Numbered from the stretch's first letter, positions 13,681-23,820 are shown. The stretch is DNA of 64,000 nucleotides from Streptomyces sp. WMMB 322 (GCF_900090145.1 NZ_FMHI01000002.1:248001-312000); one strand, 5' to 3'. Numbers and translations: made by a program. The notes: generated from the letters alone by a model not told the origin.

Positions 13681-14625
13681 TCAGCGGCCCTGTCCGACCA
13701 GCTGCTGGTCGGTGATGCCGTGCGGGCTCCTGAACGCCTCAATGTCCCAGTCGGCCCGCGCGGCCGCAGCCCGGTAGGCGCTCTCGTAGAAGTCGAGCAC
13801 CGCCGAGCGGGGCTCGTCGAAGGCGCGCGCGTCGTCGTAGCGCAGCAGCGCGAGATGGCCGCCGTTCTGCGCCACCCATCGCGCGGACTCCGGACGGAGC
13901 GGCTCCGCCTCCAGGCCCGCGGGTTCGGGAGCGGCGTAGGCGTAGAAGGCGGGTTCGGCGAAGGAGTCGTCGCCGAACCAGAAGCCGAAGCTGATCACTT
14001 CGCGTGAGTACGCCTCGCGGGTCACCGGATCCGTCCGCGGGGGCTGTTCGACGTGCCGTCCGGAGAACCGAGTGTGGGCCAGGTCGAAGGTGTGCCAGAA
14101 GTGGTGCACCGGGCTGCTCTTGCCGGAGAAGCGTCCGGCGAACTCCTCCAGCACCAGCCCGACCTGACTGAGTATCCGCCAATAGCGGTTGGCGTGCTCC
14201 GGGTTGTATGTGGCGTGCTCCGTGTCCTGCGAGAACGGCCTGGAGGAGTCGGGCAGGTCGAACGGCTCGGGGTGGGGGATCTCGGCGTGGATGCCCAGGT
14301 CCGTGAGGGCCTCGAGGGTCAGCCGGCGGAACGAGGCCACGGACTGGCCCAGCAGCGGGAAGGAGATCTCCGTTCCGTCGAGCGCCGCGACGACGAGCTG
14401 GTGATCGACGAAGTCGAAGTCGATCGTGAAGACGGGGTTGCCGTCGGACTGGCCCATCGGGCGGGTGGTGATGCCGCGGCCGGTGATGTGGTACGGCACG
14501 TTCCACCAGTGGTTCTGGCGGCTGCTCGACATGAGCCGGATCTTGCCGACGAGCTGCTCGAAGCGGTGCAGGGTCTCCTTCGTGTCCCGCCACTCGGTGA
14601 GAGGCAGGGGCGGGAAGAGCTCCAT
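13681..14625 (-). CDS. DUF5996 family protein
   Basis: A 314-residue soluble protein beginning MELFPPLPLTEWRDTKETLH. It has the conserved 'RFEQLVGKIRL....RQNHWWNVPYHITGRGITTRPM' block, a 'DFDFVDHQLVV' strand, and the His/Trp-rich 'PVHHFWHTFDLAHTRFSGRHV' followed by 'REVISFGFWFGDD'. To my knowledge no activity is established; the HxxxWH-type cluster hints at metal binding, but this is speculation. ATG 14625 has AGGGGG upstream; the frame above it is non-coding in composition. The MFS gene starts divergently about 230 bases away. Confidence 0.8.
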   Translation of the reverse strand: MELFPPLPLTEWRDTKETLHRFEQLVGKIRLMSSSRQNHWWNVPYHITGRGITTRPMGQSDGNPVFTIDFDFVDHQLVVAALDGTEISFPLLGQSVASFRRLTLEALTDLGIHAEIPHPEPFDLPDSSRPFSQDTEHATYNPEHANRYWRILSQVGLVLEEFAGRFSGKSSPVHHFWHTFDLAHTRFSGRHVEQPPRTDPVTREAYSREVISFGFWFGDDSFAEPAFYAYAAPEPAGLEAEPLRPESARWVAQNGGHLALLRYDDARAFDEPRSAVLDFYESAYRAAAARADWDIEAFRSPHGITDQQLVGQGR

Positions 14626-14856
14626 GGCCTCGTTCCCCCTTCCTGCTGTGGTGCTTCCTGCCCGCTGCTCCGGCACGGATCGGCGCCGCACCGGCGGGGC
14701 CTGGCGCTTTCCATGATGACGAGATCGGCGGTGTCCGGCATGTGCGCGCCGAGGGCCGCCGCACGGCCGCGAGCAGCGGGCCCGGCGGGGGGCGACGGCG
14801 AGCCCCGCGCGCGTGGAGCGGCACCGGTGCCGGGTACGGGCAGCAGGATGGACGCC

Positions 14857-16343
14857 ATGACATCTGCGCGCGCGGGCGAGGCGACCATGTCCGGCGCCAC
14901 CGGCCGCTGGGTGCTCTTCGCCACGGTCCTGGGCTCGAGCATGGTGCTGCTGGACGGCACGGCTGTGAACGTGGCCCTGCCGCGCATCGGCGAGGACCTG
15001 GGCGCGAGCCTCGCCGGGCTCCAGTGGGCCGTCAACGCCTACCTCCTGACGCTCTCCGGGCTGATCCTGCTGGGCGGCTCCCTCGGGGACCGGTACGGGC
15101 GCCGGAAGATCTTCGTCGTCGGCGTGCTGTGGTTCGCCGTCTCCTCCGCCATGTGCGGGCTCGCTCCGAACGCGCCCATGCTGGTCGCCGCGCGAGGGCT
15201 GCAGGGGGTGGGGGGCGCGCTGCTGACACCGGGGTCGCTCGCGATCATTCAGGCCGTCTTCCGCCCCCGGGACCGTGCCGCCGCGGTGGGGATGTGGGCC
15301 GGGCTGGGCGGGGTGGCAGGAGCGGTGGGGCCGCTGCTGGGCGGCTGGCTGGCAGGCGGGCCGGGCTGGCGCTGGGTGTTCCTGATCAACCTGCCGCTCG
15401 CCGTCCTGACCGCGGCCGTCGCCGTGCGCCACGTACCGGAGACACGGGACGAGGGCGCCGGCGGGCGCTTCGACATCCCCGGGGCCGTGCTCGCCGCGCT
15501 GGCGCTGTGCTCGCTGACGTACGCGCTGACGGTCGCCTCCACGCACCCCTTCCAGTCGGTCGTTGCGGGCGCGGCGGCCGTCCTGCTCGGAGCGGCGTTC
15601 ATCGTGACGGAGGCCCGCTCGCCGCGTCCTATGGTGCCGCTCGGGCTCTTCTCGGTCCGCTTGTTCACGTACACGAATGTCGTGACCTGCTGATCTACGG
15701 GGCGCTGGGAGCCGTGTCGTTCTTCCTCGTGCTCCAGCTCCAGACCACCGCCGGGTTCCCGCCGCTGCTGGCCGGGCTCGCGCTGCTGCCGCTGACGCTG
15801 CTGATGCTGGCCTTCTCCAGCCGGGCCGCGCGCCTGGGCAAGCGCATCGGGCCCCATGTGCCGCTCACGGCGGGGCCCGTGCTGGCCTGCGCCGGCGTTC
15901 TGCTGATGCTCCGCATCGGACCGGACGCCTCGTACTTCGCCGACGTGCTGCCGGCCGGGACCGCGCTGGGGGCCGGCATGACGCTGCTCGTCGCCCCGCT
16001 CACGGCGACCGTGCTGGAGTCGGTGGACGTGGGGAGGTCGGGGACCGCGAGCGGCATCAACAATGCGGCCGCGCGCACGGGCGGCCTGATCTCCGTGGCG
16101 GCCGTTCCCGCCGTCGTCGGCCTGTCCGGCGACGAGTACCGCTCGCCCGCCGACGTCGACGCCGCCTTCCACGGCGCGATGATCACCTGCGCGGGGCTGC
16201 TCGCGGCCGCGGCCGTTACAGCCTGGGTCTTCGTACGGCCCGCCGTGCCCGCGCAGGAGACTGTGGACGCGGTGTGCAGGTCGTGTTCGCTGTCGGCGCC
16301 GCCTCCCGCGGCCGAGCCCGGGAAGCCCGGCGGCGGGACGTGA
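14857..16343 (+). pseudogene. DHA2-type MFS drug exporter, interrupted by a one-base frameshift
   Basis: The first part (14857-15693) reads MTSARAGEATMSGATGRWVL and the DHA2 motifs 'DGTAVNVALPRIGEDLGASLAGLQWAVNAYLL', 'GSLGDRYGRRKIF' and 'ARGLQGVGGALLTPGSLAII', ending FTYTNVVTC-stop. The protein continues without loss in the next frame from 15687 as LLIYGALGAVSFFLVLQLQT to 16343. One missing base near 15687 (ACCTG for expected ACCCTG) explains both; restored, the protein is about 495 residues with 14 helices, normal for QacA/EmrB-type exporters. Either a recent inactivating mutation or a sequencing error in a C-run. Codon bias is intact on both sides, so any decay is young. Confidence 0.9.
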
Positions 16344-16408
16344 CGCGGCCCGGACGCACAGTAGGCTTCCCGGCGAGTCACCCACCTGCGCCGGAGGAGC
16401 GTCCCGCA

Positions 16409-17527
16409 ATGAGCCTGACCCTGAGGACCATCAGCCGTGAGCAGCATCTGGCGTACATCCGCGGACTGCCCTCGGCCAGTCACTGCCAGGTGCCCGCCTG
16501 GGCCGACGTGAAGGGCGAGTGGCGCTCGGAGAACCTGGGCTGGTTCGACGGTGACGGGGAGCTCGTCGGCGTGGGCCTCGTGCTCTACCGGCAGCTGCCG
16601 AAGGTCAAGCGGTATCTCGCGTACCTGCCGGAGGGCCCGGTCATCGACTGGTTCTCGCCGCAGCTGGAGGAGTGGATGCGGCCGATGCTGGCCCATCTCA
16701 AGCAGCAGGGCGCCTTCTCGGTGAAGATGGGCCCGCCGGTGGTGATCCGGCGGTGGGACGCCTCCGCGATCAAGCGCGGCATCCAGGACCCGGACGTGAA
16801 GCGGCTGCGGGATGTGAAGGCGACGCAGATCGAGCCTCACGCCTTCGAGGTCGCCGACAGGCTGCGCCGGATGGGCTGGCAGCAGGGCGAGGACGGCGGC
16901 GCCGGATTCGGTGACGTACAGCCGCGTTACGTCTTCCAGGTCCCCCTTGAGGGGCGGTCGTTGGAAGAGGTGCACAAGGGCTTCAACCAGCTGTGGCGGC
17001 GCAACATCAAGAAGGCCGACAAGGCCGGCGTCGAAGTTGTGCAGGGCGGGGTGGAGGACCTCGACGACTGGCAGCGGCTCTACGAGATCACCGCGGAGCG
17101 CGACAAGTTCCGTCCACGGCCCAAGGCTTACTTCGAGCGGATGTGGAAAGTCCTCAACGCCGAGGACCCGAACCGCATGCGGCTGTACTTCGCCGAACAC
17201 GAGGGTGAGCGGATCGCTGCCGCCACCATGCTGATCGTGGGCGGCCATGTGTGGTACTCGTACGGTGCCTCCGCCAACCACAAGCGTGAGGTGAGGCCTT
17301 CGAACGCGATGCAGTGGCGGATGCTTCAGGATGCGTACGCGCTGGGCGCGAGCGTCTACGACCTTCGCGGTATCAGCGATTCGCTGGACGAGACCGACCA
17401 TCTCTTCGGTCTGATCCAGTTCAAGGTGGGCACAGGGGGAGAGGCCGCGGAGTATCTCGGCGAGTGGGACTTCCCACTCAATAAGCTGCTGCACAAGGCC
17501 CTCGACATCTACATGTCGCGACGCTGA
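16409..17527 (+). CDS. femX: FemABX-type aminoacyltransferase (peptidoglycan cross-bridge)
   Basis: A 372-residue protein with two GNAT-like halves: 'HCQVPAWADVKGEWRSENLGWF', 'LPKVKRYLAYLPEGPVIDW', then 'LWRRNIKKADKAGVEV', 'YEITAERDKFRPRPKAYFERMW' and 'PSNAMQWRMLQDAYALGASVYDLRGI'. Fem enzymes add an amino acid from aminoacyl-tRNA to the lysine or LL-DAP side chain of lipid II; in streptomycetes the bridge is a single Gly, and FemX is the usual candidate. ATG 16409 with GGAGGAG. An alanine racemase-like gene follows 78 bases later on the same strand, supporting a wall role. Confidence 0.88.
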   Translation: MSLTLRTISREQHLAYIRGLPSASHCQVPAWADVKGEWRSENLGWFDGDGELVGVGLVLYRQLPKVKRYLAYLPEGPVIDWFSPQLEEWMRPMLAHLKQQGAFSVKMGPPVVIRRWDASAIKRGIQDPDVKRLRDVKATQIEPHAFEVADRLRRMGWQQGEDGGAGFGDVQPRYVFQVPLEGRSLEEVHKGFNQLWRRNIKKADKAGVEVVQGGVEDLDDWQRLYEITAERDKFRPRPKAYFERMWKVLNAEDPNRMRLYFAEHEGERIAAATMLIVGGHVWYSYGASANHKREVRPSNAMQWRMLQDAYALGASVYDLRGISDSLDETDHLFGLIQFKVGTGGEAAEYLGEWDFPLNKLLHKALDIYMSRR

Positions 17528-17605
17528 CGGCGCCCGGGGGGCGCGCTGCAGGCGAGGTCGCGATCAGACCGAGACGAGAGACGGAAGAAAGGTTCCCAAC
17601 CGGCC

Positions 17606-18637
17606 ATGGCGCTCACCCTGTACGTCGACACCGATCGCTGGCGGGCGCACCAGCAGTCGGTGATCCAGCAGTACCCGGGCCTCGTTCCGGTCTGCAAGGG
17701 CAATGGCTACGGCTTCGGTCATGAGCGACTGGCCGACGAGGCCACGCGTTTCGGCAGCGACATCCTGGCTGTCGGCACGACCTACGAGGCCGCCCGCATG
17801 AAGGACTTCTTCGGCGGTGACCTGCTGGTGCTCACCCCCTTCCGCAAGGACGAGGAACCGGTGCCGCTGCCCGACCGCGCGATCCGCTCGGTCTCCTCGG
17901 TGGAGGGGGTCGGCCTGATGCGCGGCGCACGGGTTGTCATCGAGGTGATGAGCAGCATGAAGCGGCACGGCGTCACCGAGGAGGACCTGCCGAAACTGCA
18001 CGCCGCGATCGACGAGGTGCGGCTGGAGGGCTTCGCGATCCACCTGCCTCTGGACCGTACGGACGGTTCGGACGCGGTGGAGGAAGTCATCGGCTGGATG
18101 GACCGGTTGCGTGCGGCCAGGCTGCCGCTGGAGACGATGTTCGTCTCGCACCTGGGGCCGGACGAGTTCGCGCGGCTCCAGCAGCAGTTCCCCCGCACGC
18201 GCTTCAGGGCGCGCATCGGTACGCGGCTGTGGCTGGGGGACCACACGGCCACGGAGTACCGGGGTTCGATCCTGGACGTCACTCGCGTCGCCAAGGGCGA
18301 CCGGTTCGGCTACCGGCAGCAGAAGGCTCCGGGCGACGGGTGGCTCGTGGTCGTGGCCGGCGGCACGTCGCACGGTGTGGGACTGGAGTCGCCGAAGGCG
18401 CTGCAGGGGATGACGTCGCGGGCGAAGGGCGTGGCCCGCGCGGGACTTGCGACGGTGAACCGGAATCTCTCGCCGTTCCTGTGGGACGGCAAGCAGCGGT
18501 GGTTCGCGGAGCCGCCGCACATGCAGATGTCGATCCTGTTCGTACCGGCCGAGGCCGGGGAGCCCAAGGTCGGTGAGGAGCTGACGGCCCAGCTTCGTCA
18601 CACGACGACGATGGTGGACCGCACCGTCGACCGCTGA
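17606..18637 (+). CDS. Alanine racemase-like PLP-binding protein
   Basis: A 343-residue protein. The N-terminal TIM-barrel motif 'LVPVCKGNGYGFGHERLADE' carries the PLP-binding lysine (about residue 30) and matches alanine racemase. Later 'FRARIGTRLWLGD' matches the family 'R.G...YG' segment that contacts PLP phosphate. The C-terminal domain is shorter than in canonical Alr (370-390 residues) and a catalytic tyrosine equivalent is not obvious, so substrate and racemase activity are uncertain. Start ATG 17606 has a poorly spaced GAAAGG. It follows femX and is probably cotranscribed. Ends before a good hairpin terminator. Confidence 0.8.
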   Translation: MALTLYVDTDRWRAHQQSVIQQYPGLVPVCKGNGYGFGHERLADEATRFGSDILAVGTTYEAARMKDFFGGDLLVLTPFRKDEEPVPLPDRAIRSVSSVEGVGLMRGARVVIEVMSSMKRHGVTEEDLPKLHAAIDEVRLEGFAIHLPLDRTDGSDAVEEVIGWMDRLRAARLPLETMFVSHLGPDEFARLQQQFPRTRFRARIGTRLWLGDHTATEYRGSILDVTRVAKGDRFGYRQQKAPGDGWLVVVAGGTSHGVGLESPKALQGMTSRAKGVARAGLATVNRNLSPFLWDGKQRWFAEPPHMQMSILFVPAEAGEPKVGEELTAQLRHTTTMVDRTVDR

Positions 18638-18702
18638 GGCGGCACGCACAGGTTCGGCGCCGCGCCCGGTGACCGGGTGGCGCGGCCTCGCGCCCTGCGG
18701 CT

Positions 18703-18730
18703 GAGGTCTCCGCGGTCGAGCGGAGACCTC
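18703..18730 (+). terminator. Terminator after the femX/racemase-like pair
   Basis: Perfect 11-base arms GAGGTCTCCGC and GCGGAGACCTC with a 6-base loop, about 65 bases past the stop codon. Confidence 0.75.
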
Positions 18731-18914
18731 GCGGGCCCGGGTCGCGCCGGCCCGCCCGGGTCTCCGGGAGCGTCCGGCGGATCAGGTCCCGCCCCTTTGA
18801 CGCGGCGGCGCCCCGGTCCGCCGGACACGGCTGCGGCGGACCGGGGGCGCGGCCGAAGCGCCCCCTGGACGCCACCGGCTGCCGCAGAGCCCCTGGGCGG
18901 TGTCCCTGGTGTCC

Positions 18915-19997
18915 CTAGCGCTCCGCCTTCCCCTCGATGAACGCCTGCACCAGCTCCCGCGCCTCGTCGTCGTAGTACTGCACCGGCGGGGACTTCATGA
19001 AGTACGAGGAGGCCGAGAGGATCGGCCCGCCGATGCCGCGGTCCTTCGCGATCTTCGCCGCGCGCAGCGCGTCGATGATGACGCCGGCGGAGTTGGGCGA
19101 GTCCCAGACCTCCAGCTTGTACTCCAGGTTCAGCGGCACGTCGCCGAACGCCCGTCCCTCCAGCCGTACGTAGGCCCACTTGCGGTCGTCCAGCCAGGCC
19201 ACGTAGTCGGACGGGCCGATGTGGACATTGCCCTCGCCCAGTTCGCGGTCGCGGATCTGGGACGTCACGGCCTGGGTCTTGGAGATCTTCTTCGACTCCA
19301 GCCGGTCGCGCTCCAGCATGTTCTTGAAGTCCATGTTGCCGCCGACGTTCAGCTGCATGGTGCGGTCGAGGACGACGCCGCGGTCCTCGAAGAGCTTCGC
19401 CATGACGCGGTGCGTGATGGTCGCGCCCACCTGGGACTTGATGTCGTCACCGACGATCGGCACGCCTGCCTCGGTGAACTTCTCCGCCCACTCCTTGGTG
19501 CCTGCGATGAAGACGGGCAGCGCGTTGACGAAGGCCACGCCCGCGTCGACGGCGCACTGAGCGTAGAACTCCACGGCGGTCTGGGACCCCACGGGCAGGT
19601 AGCAGACCAGCACGTCGGCCTCGGCGTCCCGCAGCGCACGCACGACGTCCGCCGGCTCCGCGTCGGACTCCTCGATGGTCTCCCGGTAGTACCTGCCGAG
19701 CCCGTCCAGCGTGTGCCCGCGCTGCACCGTCACGCCGGAGGGCGGGACGTCGCAGAGCTTGATGGTGTTGTTCTCGCTCGCGCCGATAGCGTCGGACAGG
19801 TCGAGGCCGACCTTCTTCCCGTCGACGTCGAAGGCCGCGACGAACTCCACGTCGCGCACGTGGTATTCGCCGAACTGGACGTGCATCAGGCCCGGCACCT
19901 TGGTGCCCGGGTCGGCGTCCTTGTAGTACTCGACGCCCTGCACCAGCGAGGCGGCGCAGTTGCCCACGCCTGCGATGGCTACACGAACCGAACCCAT
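18915..19997 (-). CDS. ino1: Inositol-3-phosphate synthase
   Basis: A 360-residue protein: [20 protein letters not shown] (NAD-binding GxGNCA), '[26 protein letters not shown]', '[36 protein letters not shown]', '[26 protein letters not shown]', '[27 protein letters not shown]' and '[28 protein letters not shown]'. It converts glucose-6-phosphate to inositol-1-phosphate, the precursor of mycothiol and phosphatidylinositol. ATG 19997 chosen over an upstream ATG by GGGAGC and by the family N-terminus. The PadR gene is 49 bases upstream on the same strand, so a PadR-ino1 operon is likely. Confidence 0.96.
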   Translation of the reverse strand: MGSVRVAIAGVGNCAASLVQGVEYYKDADPGTKVPGLMHVQFGEYHVRDVEFVAAFDVDGKKVGLDLSDAIGASENNTIKLCDVPPSGVTVQRGHTLDGLGRYYRETIEESDAEPADVVRALRDAEADVLVCYLPVGSQTAVEFYAQCAVDAGVAFVNALPVFIAGTKEWAEKFTEAGVPIVGDDIKSQVGATITHRVMAKLFEDRGVVLDRTMQLNVGGNMDFKNMLERDRLESKKISKTQAVTSQIRDRELGEGNVHIGPSDYVAWLDDRKWAYVRLEGRAFGDVPLNLEYKLEVWDSPNSAGVIIDALRAAKIAKDRGIGGPILSASSYFMKSPPVQYYDDEARELVQAFIEGKAER

Positions 19998-20046
19998 TCC
20001 GGTTGCTCCCTGTGTCTGGTCGGTGAGACCGCGTTCGTACGAGGTC

Positions 20047-20748
20047 TCATGCGGTGTCCACGGACGGATCCGGCGGGGTTCCATCCCCGGGCCGGCGCCC
20101 GCTTCCCGCGTCTCCTTGCCGGCGCGGGGGAAGTTCGGGATCGCTTCCCGACTCCCTGTCGCGCCCGGTCCGCTCGCTCTCGATCAGCTCGGTGAGCCAG
20201 CGGACTTCGCGCTCCACGGATTCCATTCCGTGGCGCTGCAGTTCGAGGGTGTAGGCGTCCAGCCGTTCGCGTGTGCGGGCGAGCGACGCGCGCATCTTCG
20301 CGAGGCGTTCCTCCAGGCGGCTGCGGCGCCCTTCGAGCACGCGCATCCGCACGTCCCGCGAGGTCTGCCCGAAAAAGGCGAAACGGACACCGAAGTGTTC
20401 GTCTTCCCACGCGTCCGGTCCGGTCTGTGAAAGAAGCTCCTCGAAGTGTTCTTTTCCGGCCGCGGTGAGTCTGTAGACGATTTTTGCCCGTCGTCCGGTG
20501 AGCGACGCCGAGCGCGCTTCCCGATCCGTGCGTTCGCTCTCCGGCGGCGGGGTGGACGGTTCGTGCTCCTCGCTCAACCATCCGCGCTGCAACAGGGTCT
20601 TGAGGCACGGGTACAGCGACCCGTAGCTGAAGGCGCGGAAGACACCAAGTGAGGTGTTGAGCCGTTTTCGCAGCTCGTAGCCGTGCATGGGCGATTCGCG
20701 AAGCAGGCCCAGTACAGCGAACTCAAGGATCCCCGAGCGCCGGCTCAT
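20047..20748 (-). CDS. PadR family transcriptional regulator
   Basis: A 233-residue protein. The N-terminal winged helix '[54 protein letters not shown]' is diagnostic. A longer than usual insert ([18 protein letters not shown]) precedes '[17 protein letters not shown]'; the C-terminal coiled-coil ([33 protein letters not shown]) would mediate dimerisation, and the tail is disordered. It lies directly before ino1 and has a 35-base perfect palindrome 46 bases before its start codon. It probably represses itself and ino1. Confidence 0.93.
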   Translation of the reverse strand: MSRRSGILEFAVLGLLRESPMHGYELRKRLNTSLGVFRAFSYGSLYPCLKTLLQRGWLSEEHEPSTPPPESERTDREARSASLTGRRAKIVYRLTAAGKEHFEELLSQTGPDAWEDEHFGVRFAFFGQTSRDVRMRVLEGRRSRLEERLAKMRASLARTRERLDAYTLELQRHGMESVEREVRWLTELIESERTGRDRESGSDPELPPRRQGDAGSGRRPGDGTPPDPSVDTA

Positions 20749-20793
20749 GCTGCACCGCCCCCCTCAACCCCTCGCGCCGATCGTGGACTTGTG

Positions 20794-20828
20794 TCGTGCT
20801 GATGTATCGAGTCGATACATCAGCACGA
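20794..20828. promoter_or_regulatory. 35-base palindrome, probable PadR operator
   Basis: Arms TCGTGCTGATGTATCGA and TCGATACATCAGCACGA are perfectly complementary about a single central base. The core ATGTATCGA/TCGATACAT fits the ATGTAT...ATACAT type of site reported for PadR regulators. It lies just upstream of the PadR gene and could also influence the divergent PBP gene at 21119. As RNA it would form a strong hairpin, but its position before a start codon favours an operator. Confidence 0.75.
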
Positions 20829-21118
20829 TAGAGCGCTGGCTTCCGGCCGACAAGTGGGCCTCAGGTGAAGGGACTCACATCCCTGATTAGTTGAAAGCAA
20901 CTTGCCTCGATTGAGATGAATGCTCGGTAAAGGGCGTTTTGGATCTGCGTAGTCTGTGCGCGTGCAGACCACCACCGGGAACCAGAAGACGCTCGATCGC
21001 GTCATCGTCCTGGGTGCAGTGCGACCGGCGGACCGGGTGTCCGCGGGCCGCACTCGGGGGGACCAGACGTCAACTGCCACCTTCAGGCGCGAGCGCCTGC
21101 CCGAGGAGTAGCTGTTCC

Positions 21119-23776
21119 ATGAGCGAGCACCGTCGAAAGCCGCCACAGGGGCGCGGCCGGCGCGCAGCGCAGCCGCAGCCGCCATCCGGCACCGGCCGCC
21201 GTTCCACGCCGCCGCCCAGGTCGGGCGGAAGCCCTTACGGCGGTCGCGCCGAAGCCCGGAGAGGGGCACCGCGCGGAGGGGGCGGCGGTCGCCGGCGCGC
21301 GGCCGGAGCGGGCGCCGCTGCCGGCGCCGGGATGGCGGCGGGCGGTCTCGGCGGAGGCGGCCGCGCGCGCGCAGCCGGCGCGTACGGCAGGGCCCGCGGT
21401 CGTTTCCAACCACCGCCGAAGAAGCGGTTCGTGGACTACCCGCGGTGGAACAAGACAGGCGTGCGCCGCTGGGTGCCGTCCTGGAAGCTCATGCTGGGTT
21501 CCTTCGCCGGGTTCCTCGGCCTGATCATCGGCCTCTCCGGCATCGCTCTGGCGATGGTGGGCACGCCGAGCGTCAACGAGGCGACCAAGCAGCAGAAGAA
21601 CGTCTACTACTGGGCCAACGGCAAGCAGATGGTCGTCGCGGGCGGCGGCGAGCAGAACCGGCAGATCGTGCCGCTGGCGCAGATCCCCTCGCCGATGCAG
21701 AACGCGGTGATCGCGGCCGAGAACGAGTCCTTCTACCAGGACCCGGGCATCGACCCGATCGGCATCGTCCGCGCCATCGGCAGGATGGCGCTCGGCGGTG
21801 AGACGCAGTCGGGTTCGACGATCACGCAGCAGTACGTGAAGAACGCCTACCTCGACCAGTCCCAGACTCTGACGCGTAAGGCCAAGGAGCTGTTCATCTC
21901 CATCAAGGTCGGCGCGACGGTGGAGAAGCGGAAGATCCTCGAGGGCTACCTGAACACCGGCTACTACGGACGCGGCGCCTACGGCATCCAGGCCGCGGCG
22001 CAGGCGTACTACCGCAAGGACGCCAAGAACCTGACCGCCAGCGAGTGCGCGTTCCTCTCGGCGACGCTCAACGGCCCCAACCTCTACGACCCGGCCGGCG
22101 GCATCGGCTCCGCGGCGACGCAGGAGAAGAACCTCAAGCGGGCCCAGGACCGCTGGTCGTGGACGCTGGACCGGATGGTCAAGACGAAGAGGCTGTCTGC
22201 GGAGAACCGGGCGAAGTACCAGAAGTTCCCCATGCCGAAGCAGCCGAGGAAGTCGACCGAACTCAAGGGCCAGAAGGGCTACATGGTCGAGACGGTCAAC
22301 AACTACATCACGGCCAACACCAACATCTCGGACCGCAGGCTCAAGAAGGGCGGCCTGCGTATCCACACCACCTTCGACAAGAAGAAGATGGAGGAGATGG
22401 AGGCCGCGGTCGAGCGGGTGCGCAAGGCGAACATCGACCCGGAGAAGCGCAAGGTCGACAAGTACGTGCAGTTCGGCGGTGCTTCGGTGAAGCCGAACGA
22501 CGGGGCGATCGTCGCGATGTACGGCGGCGAGGACGCCACCACGCACTTCACCAACAACGCCGACTACACCGGCGTCCAGGTCGGCTCCACGTTCAAGCCG
22601 TTCGTACTGGCCGCCGCGATGCGCGACGGCGTCCGTGACCCCCAGGGTCCGGAGGTTCAGGGTGCGGACGCCCGCACGCCGGTCTCGCCGAAGAGCGTCT
22701 ACGACGGCGACAACCGGATCAAACTGCGCAACTACGACCGGACGATCTGGAGGAACGAGAAGGGCAAGGAGTGGCGTCAGCGCAACGACGGCAACGAGGA
22801 CCGGGGCAAGGTCACGTTGCGCGAGGCCATGCAGTACTCGGTCAACACTCCCTTCATCCAGCTGGGCATGGACGTCGGCATCGACAAGGTGCGGCAGGCG
22901 GCGATCGACGCCGGCCTCAACGAGGACAGCCTCGCCCGGAGCACTCCGACGCTGTCGCTGGGCACTTCGGCGCCCAGCGCCATCCGTATGGCCAACGCCT
23001 ACGGAACCTTCGCCAGCAGCGGCAACGAGGCCGAGCCGTACTCCGTCACACGTGTGGAGGAGGACGGCGTGAACATCTACACGCACCAGAAGAACGTCAA
23101 GAGCAAGTTCGAGGCCCGCGTCGCCGACAACATCACCAACGTGCTGGAGACGGTCGTCCAGGACGGCACCGGCACGGCGGCGAAGGCGCTGGGCCGCCCG
23201 GCGGCGGGCAAGACGGGTACCACGGACGACAACAAGTCGGCCTGGTTCACCGGTTACACGCCGCAGCTGTCGACGTCGATCGGCATGTGGCGGGTCAACG
23301 ACAAGGCGAAGGTGCAGAGGTTCCAGAAGATGTACGGGGTGGGCGGCCAGGAGTCGATCCACGGTGCGTCCTTCCCCGCGGAGATCTGGACGAAGTACAT
23401 GACGGGCGCTCTGAAGGGCACGTACGCCAAGCCGTTCCCGACGCCCGAGCCGATCGGTGACCGCGTCTTCGGAGTGGGGGCGAGCCCGTCCCCGACGCCG
23501 ACCCCGAGCGACGTGCCGTCGGACGACCCGTCGCAGTCGCAGTCGCCCTCGCAGTCGCCCTCACCGACGGAAAGCTGCAACGGCCTCTTCTGCAACAACC
23601 AGGGTCAGGACGGCGGTAACGACCAGGGCCAGGACGGCGGTAACGACCAGGGCCAGGACGGCGGAACCGACTCGGGCCAGGACGGCGGCGCCACCGGCGG
23701 TGACACCGGAGGGGACACCGGCGGAAACGACGGCGGCCTGTTCGGCGGACCGACAGGAGGCCGGGAAAGGGATTAG
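21119..23776 (+). CDS. Class A penicillin-binding protein (bifunctional transglycosylase/transpeptidase)
   Basis: An 885-residue protein. A basic Gly/Arg/Ala-rich cytoplasmic region (1-120) precedes a membrane helix at about 128-150. The GT51 domain has 'VIAAENESFYQDPGIDPIGIVRA' (catalytic Glu about 201) and 'GSTITQQYVKNAYL'. The transpeptidase domain has SxxK in 'GSTFKPF' (about 488), SVN (about 574) and KTGT (about 697). The tail from about 790 is Pro/Ser/Thr/Gln-rich with QGQDGGND repeats. Note ENESF where EDxxF is common. ATG 21119 with GAGGAG. It polymerises and cross-links peptidoglycan outside the membrane; a hairpin terminator follows. Confidence 0.95.
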   Translation: MSEHRRKPPQGRGRRAAQPQPPSGTGRRSTPPPRSGGSPYGGRAEARRGAPRGGGGGRRRAAGAGAAAGAGMAAGGLGGGGRARAAGAYGRARGRFQPPPKKRFVDYPRWNKTGVRRWVPSWKLMLGSFAGFLGLIIGLSGIALAMVGTPSVNEATKQQKNVYYWANGKQMVVAGGGEQNRQIVPLAQIPSPMQNAVIAAENESFYQDPGIDPIGIVRAIGRMALGGETQSGSTITQQYVKNAYLDQSQTLTRKAKELFISIKVGATVEKRKILEGYLNTGYYGRGAYGIQAAAQAYYRKDAKNLTASECAFLSATLNGPNLYDPAGGIGSAATQEKNLKRAQDRWSWTLDRMVKTKRLSAENRAKYQKFPMPKQPRKSTELKGQKGYMVETVNNYITANTNISDRRLKKGGLRIHTTFDKKKMEEMEAAVERVRKANIDPEKRKVDKYVQFGGASVKPNDGAIVAMYGGEDATTHFTNNADYTGVQVGSTFKPFVLAAAMRDGVRDPQGPEVQGADARTPVSPKSVYDGDNRIKLRNYDRTIWRNEKGKEWRQRNDGNEDRGKVTLREAMQYSVNTPFIQLGMDVGIDKVRQAAIDAGLNEDSLARSTPTLSLGTSAPSAIRMANAYGTFASSGNEAEPYSVTRVEEDGVNIYTHQKNVKSKFEARVADNITNVLETVVQDGTGTAAKALGRPAAGKTGTTDDNKSAWFTGYTPQLSTSIGMWRVNDKAKVQRFQKMYGVGGQESIHGASFPAEIWTKYMTGALKGTYAKPFPTPEPIGDRVFGVGASPSPTPTPSDVPSDDPSQSQSPSQSPSPTESCNGLFCNNQGQDGGNDQGQDGGNDQGQDGGTDSGQDGGATGGDTGGDTGGNDGGLFGGPTGGRERD
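23596..23691 (+). repeat. 24-base tandem repeat in the PBP tail
   Basis: Four imperfect copies of a 24-base unit encode the octapeptide QGQDGGND/T. The repeat sits in the disordered extracytoplasmic tail where length changes are tolerated. Confidence 0.75.
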
Positions 23777-23820
23777 GGACCGCAAGGCCCCGCTTCCCGC
23801 CCGCAGCACAGCGGGACTTG

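Noticed and set aside
20939..21118. Longer PBP start upstream of 21119
   Set aside because: The extra segment has non-coding composition, and GAGGAG precedes the ATG at 21119.
21083..23362. 759-codon open frame antisense to the PBP gene
   Set aside because: Low-complexity Leu/Val/Arg/Asp composition; the forward PBP has all catalytic motifs.
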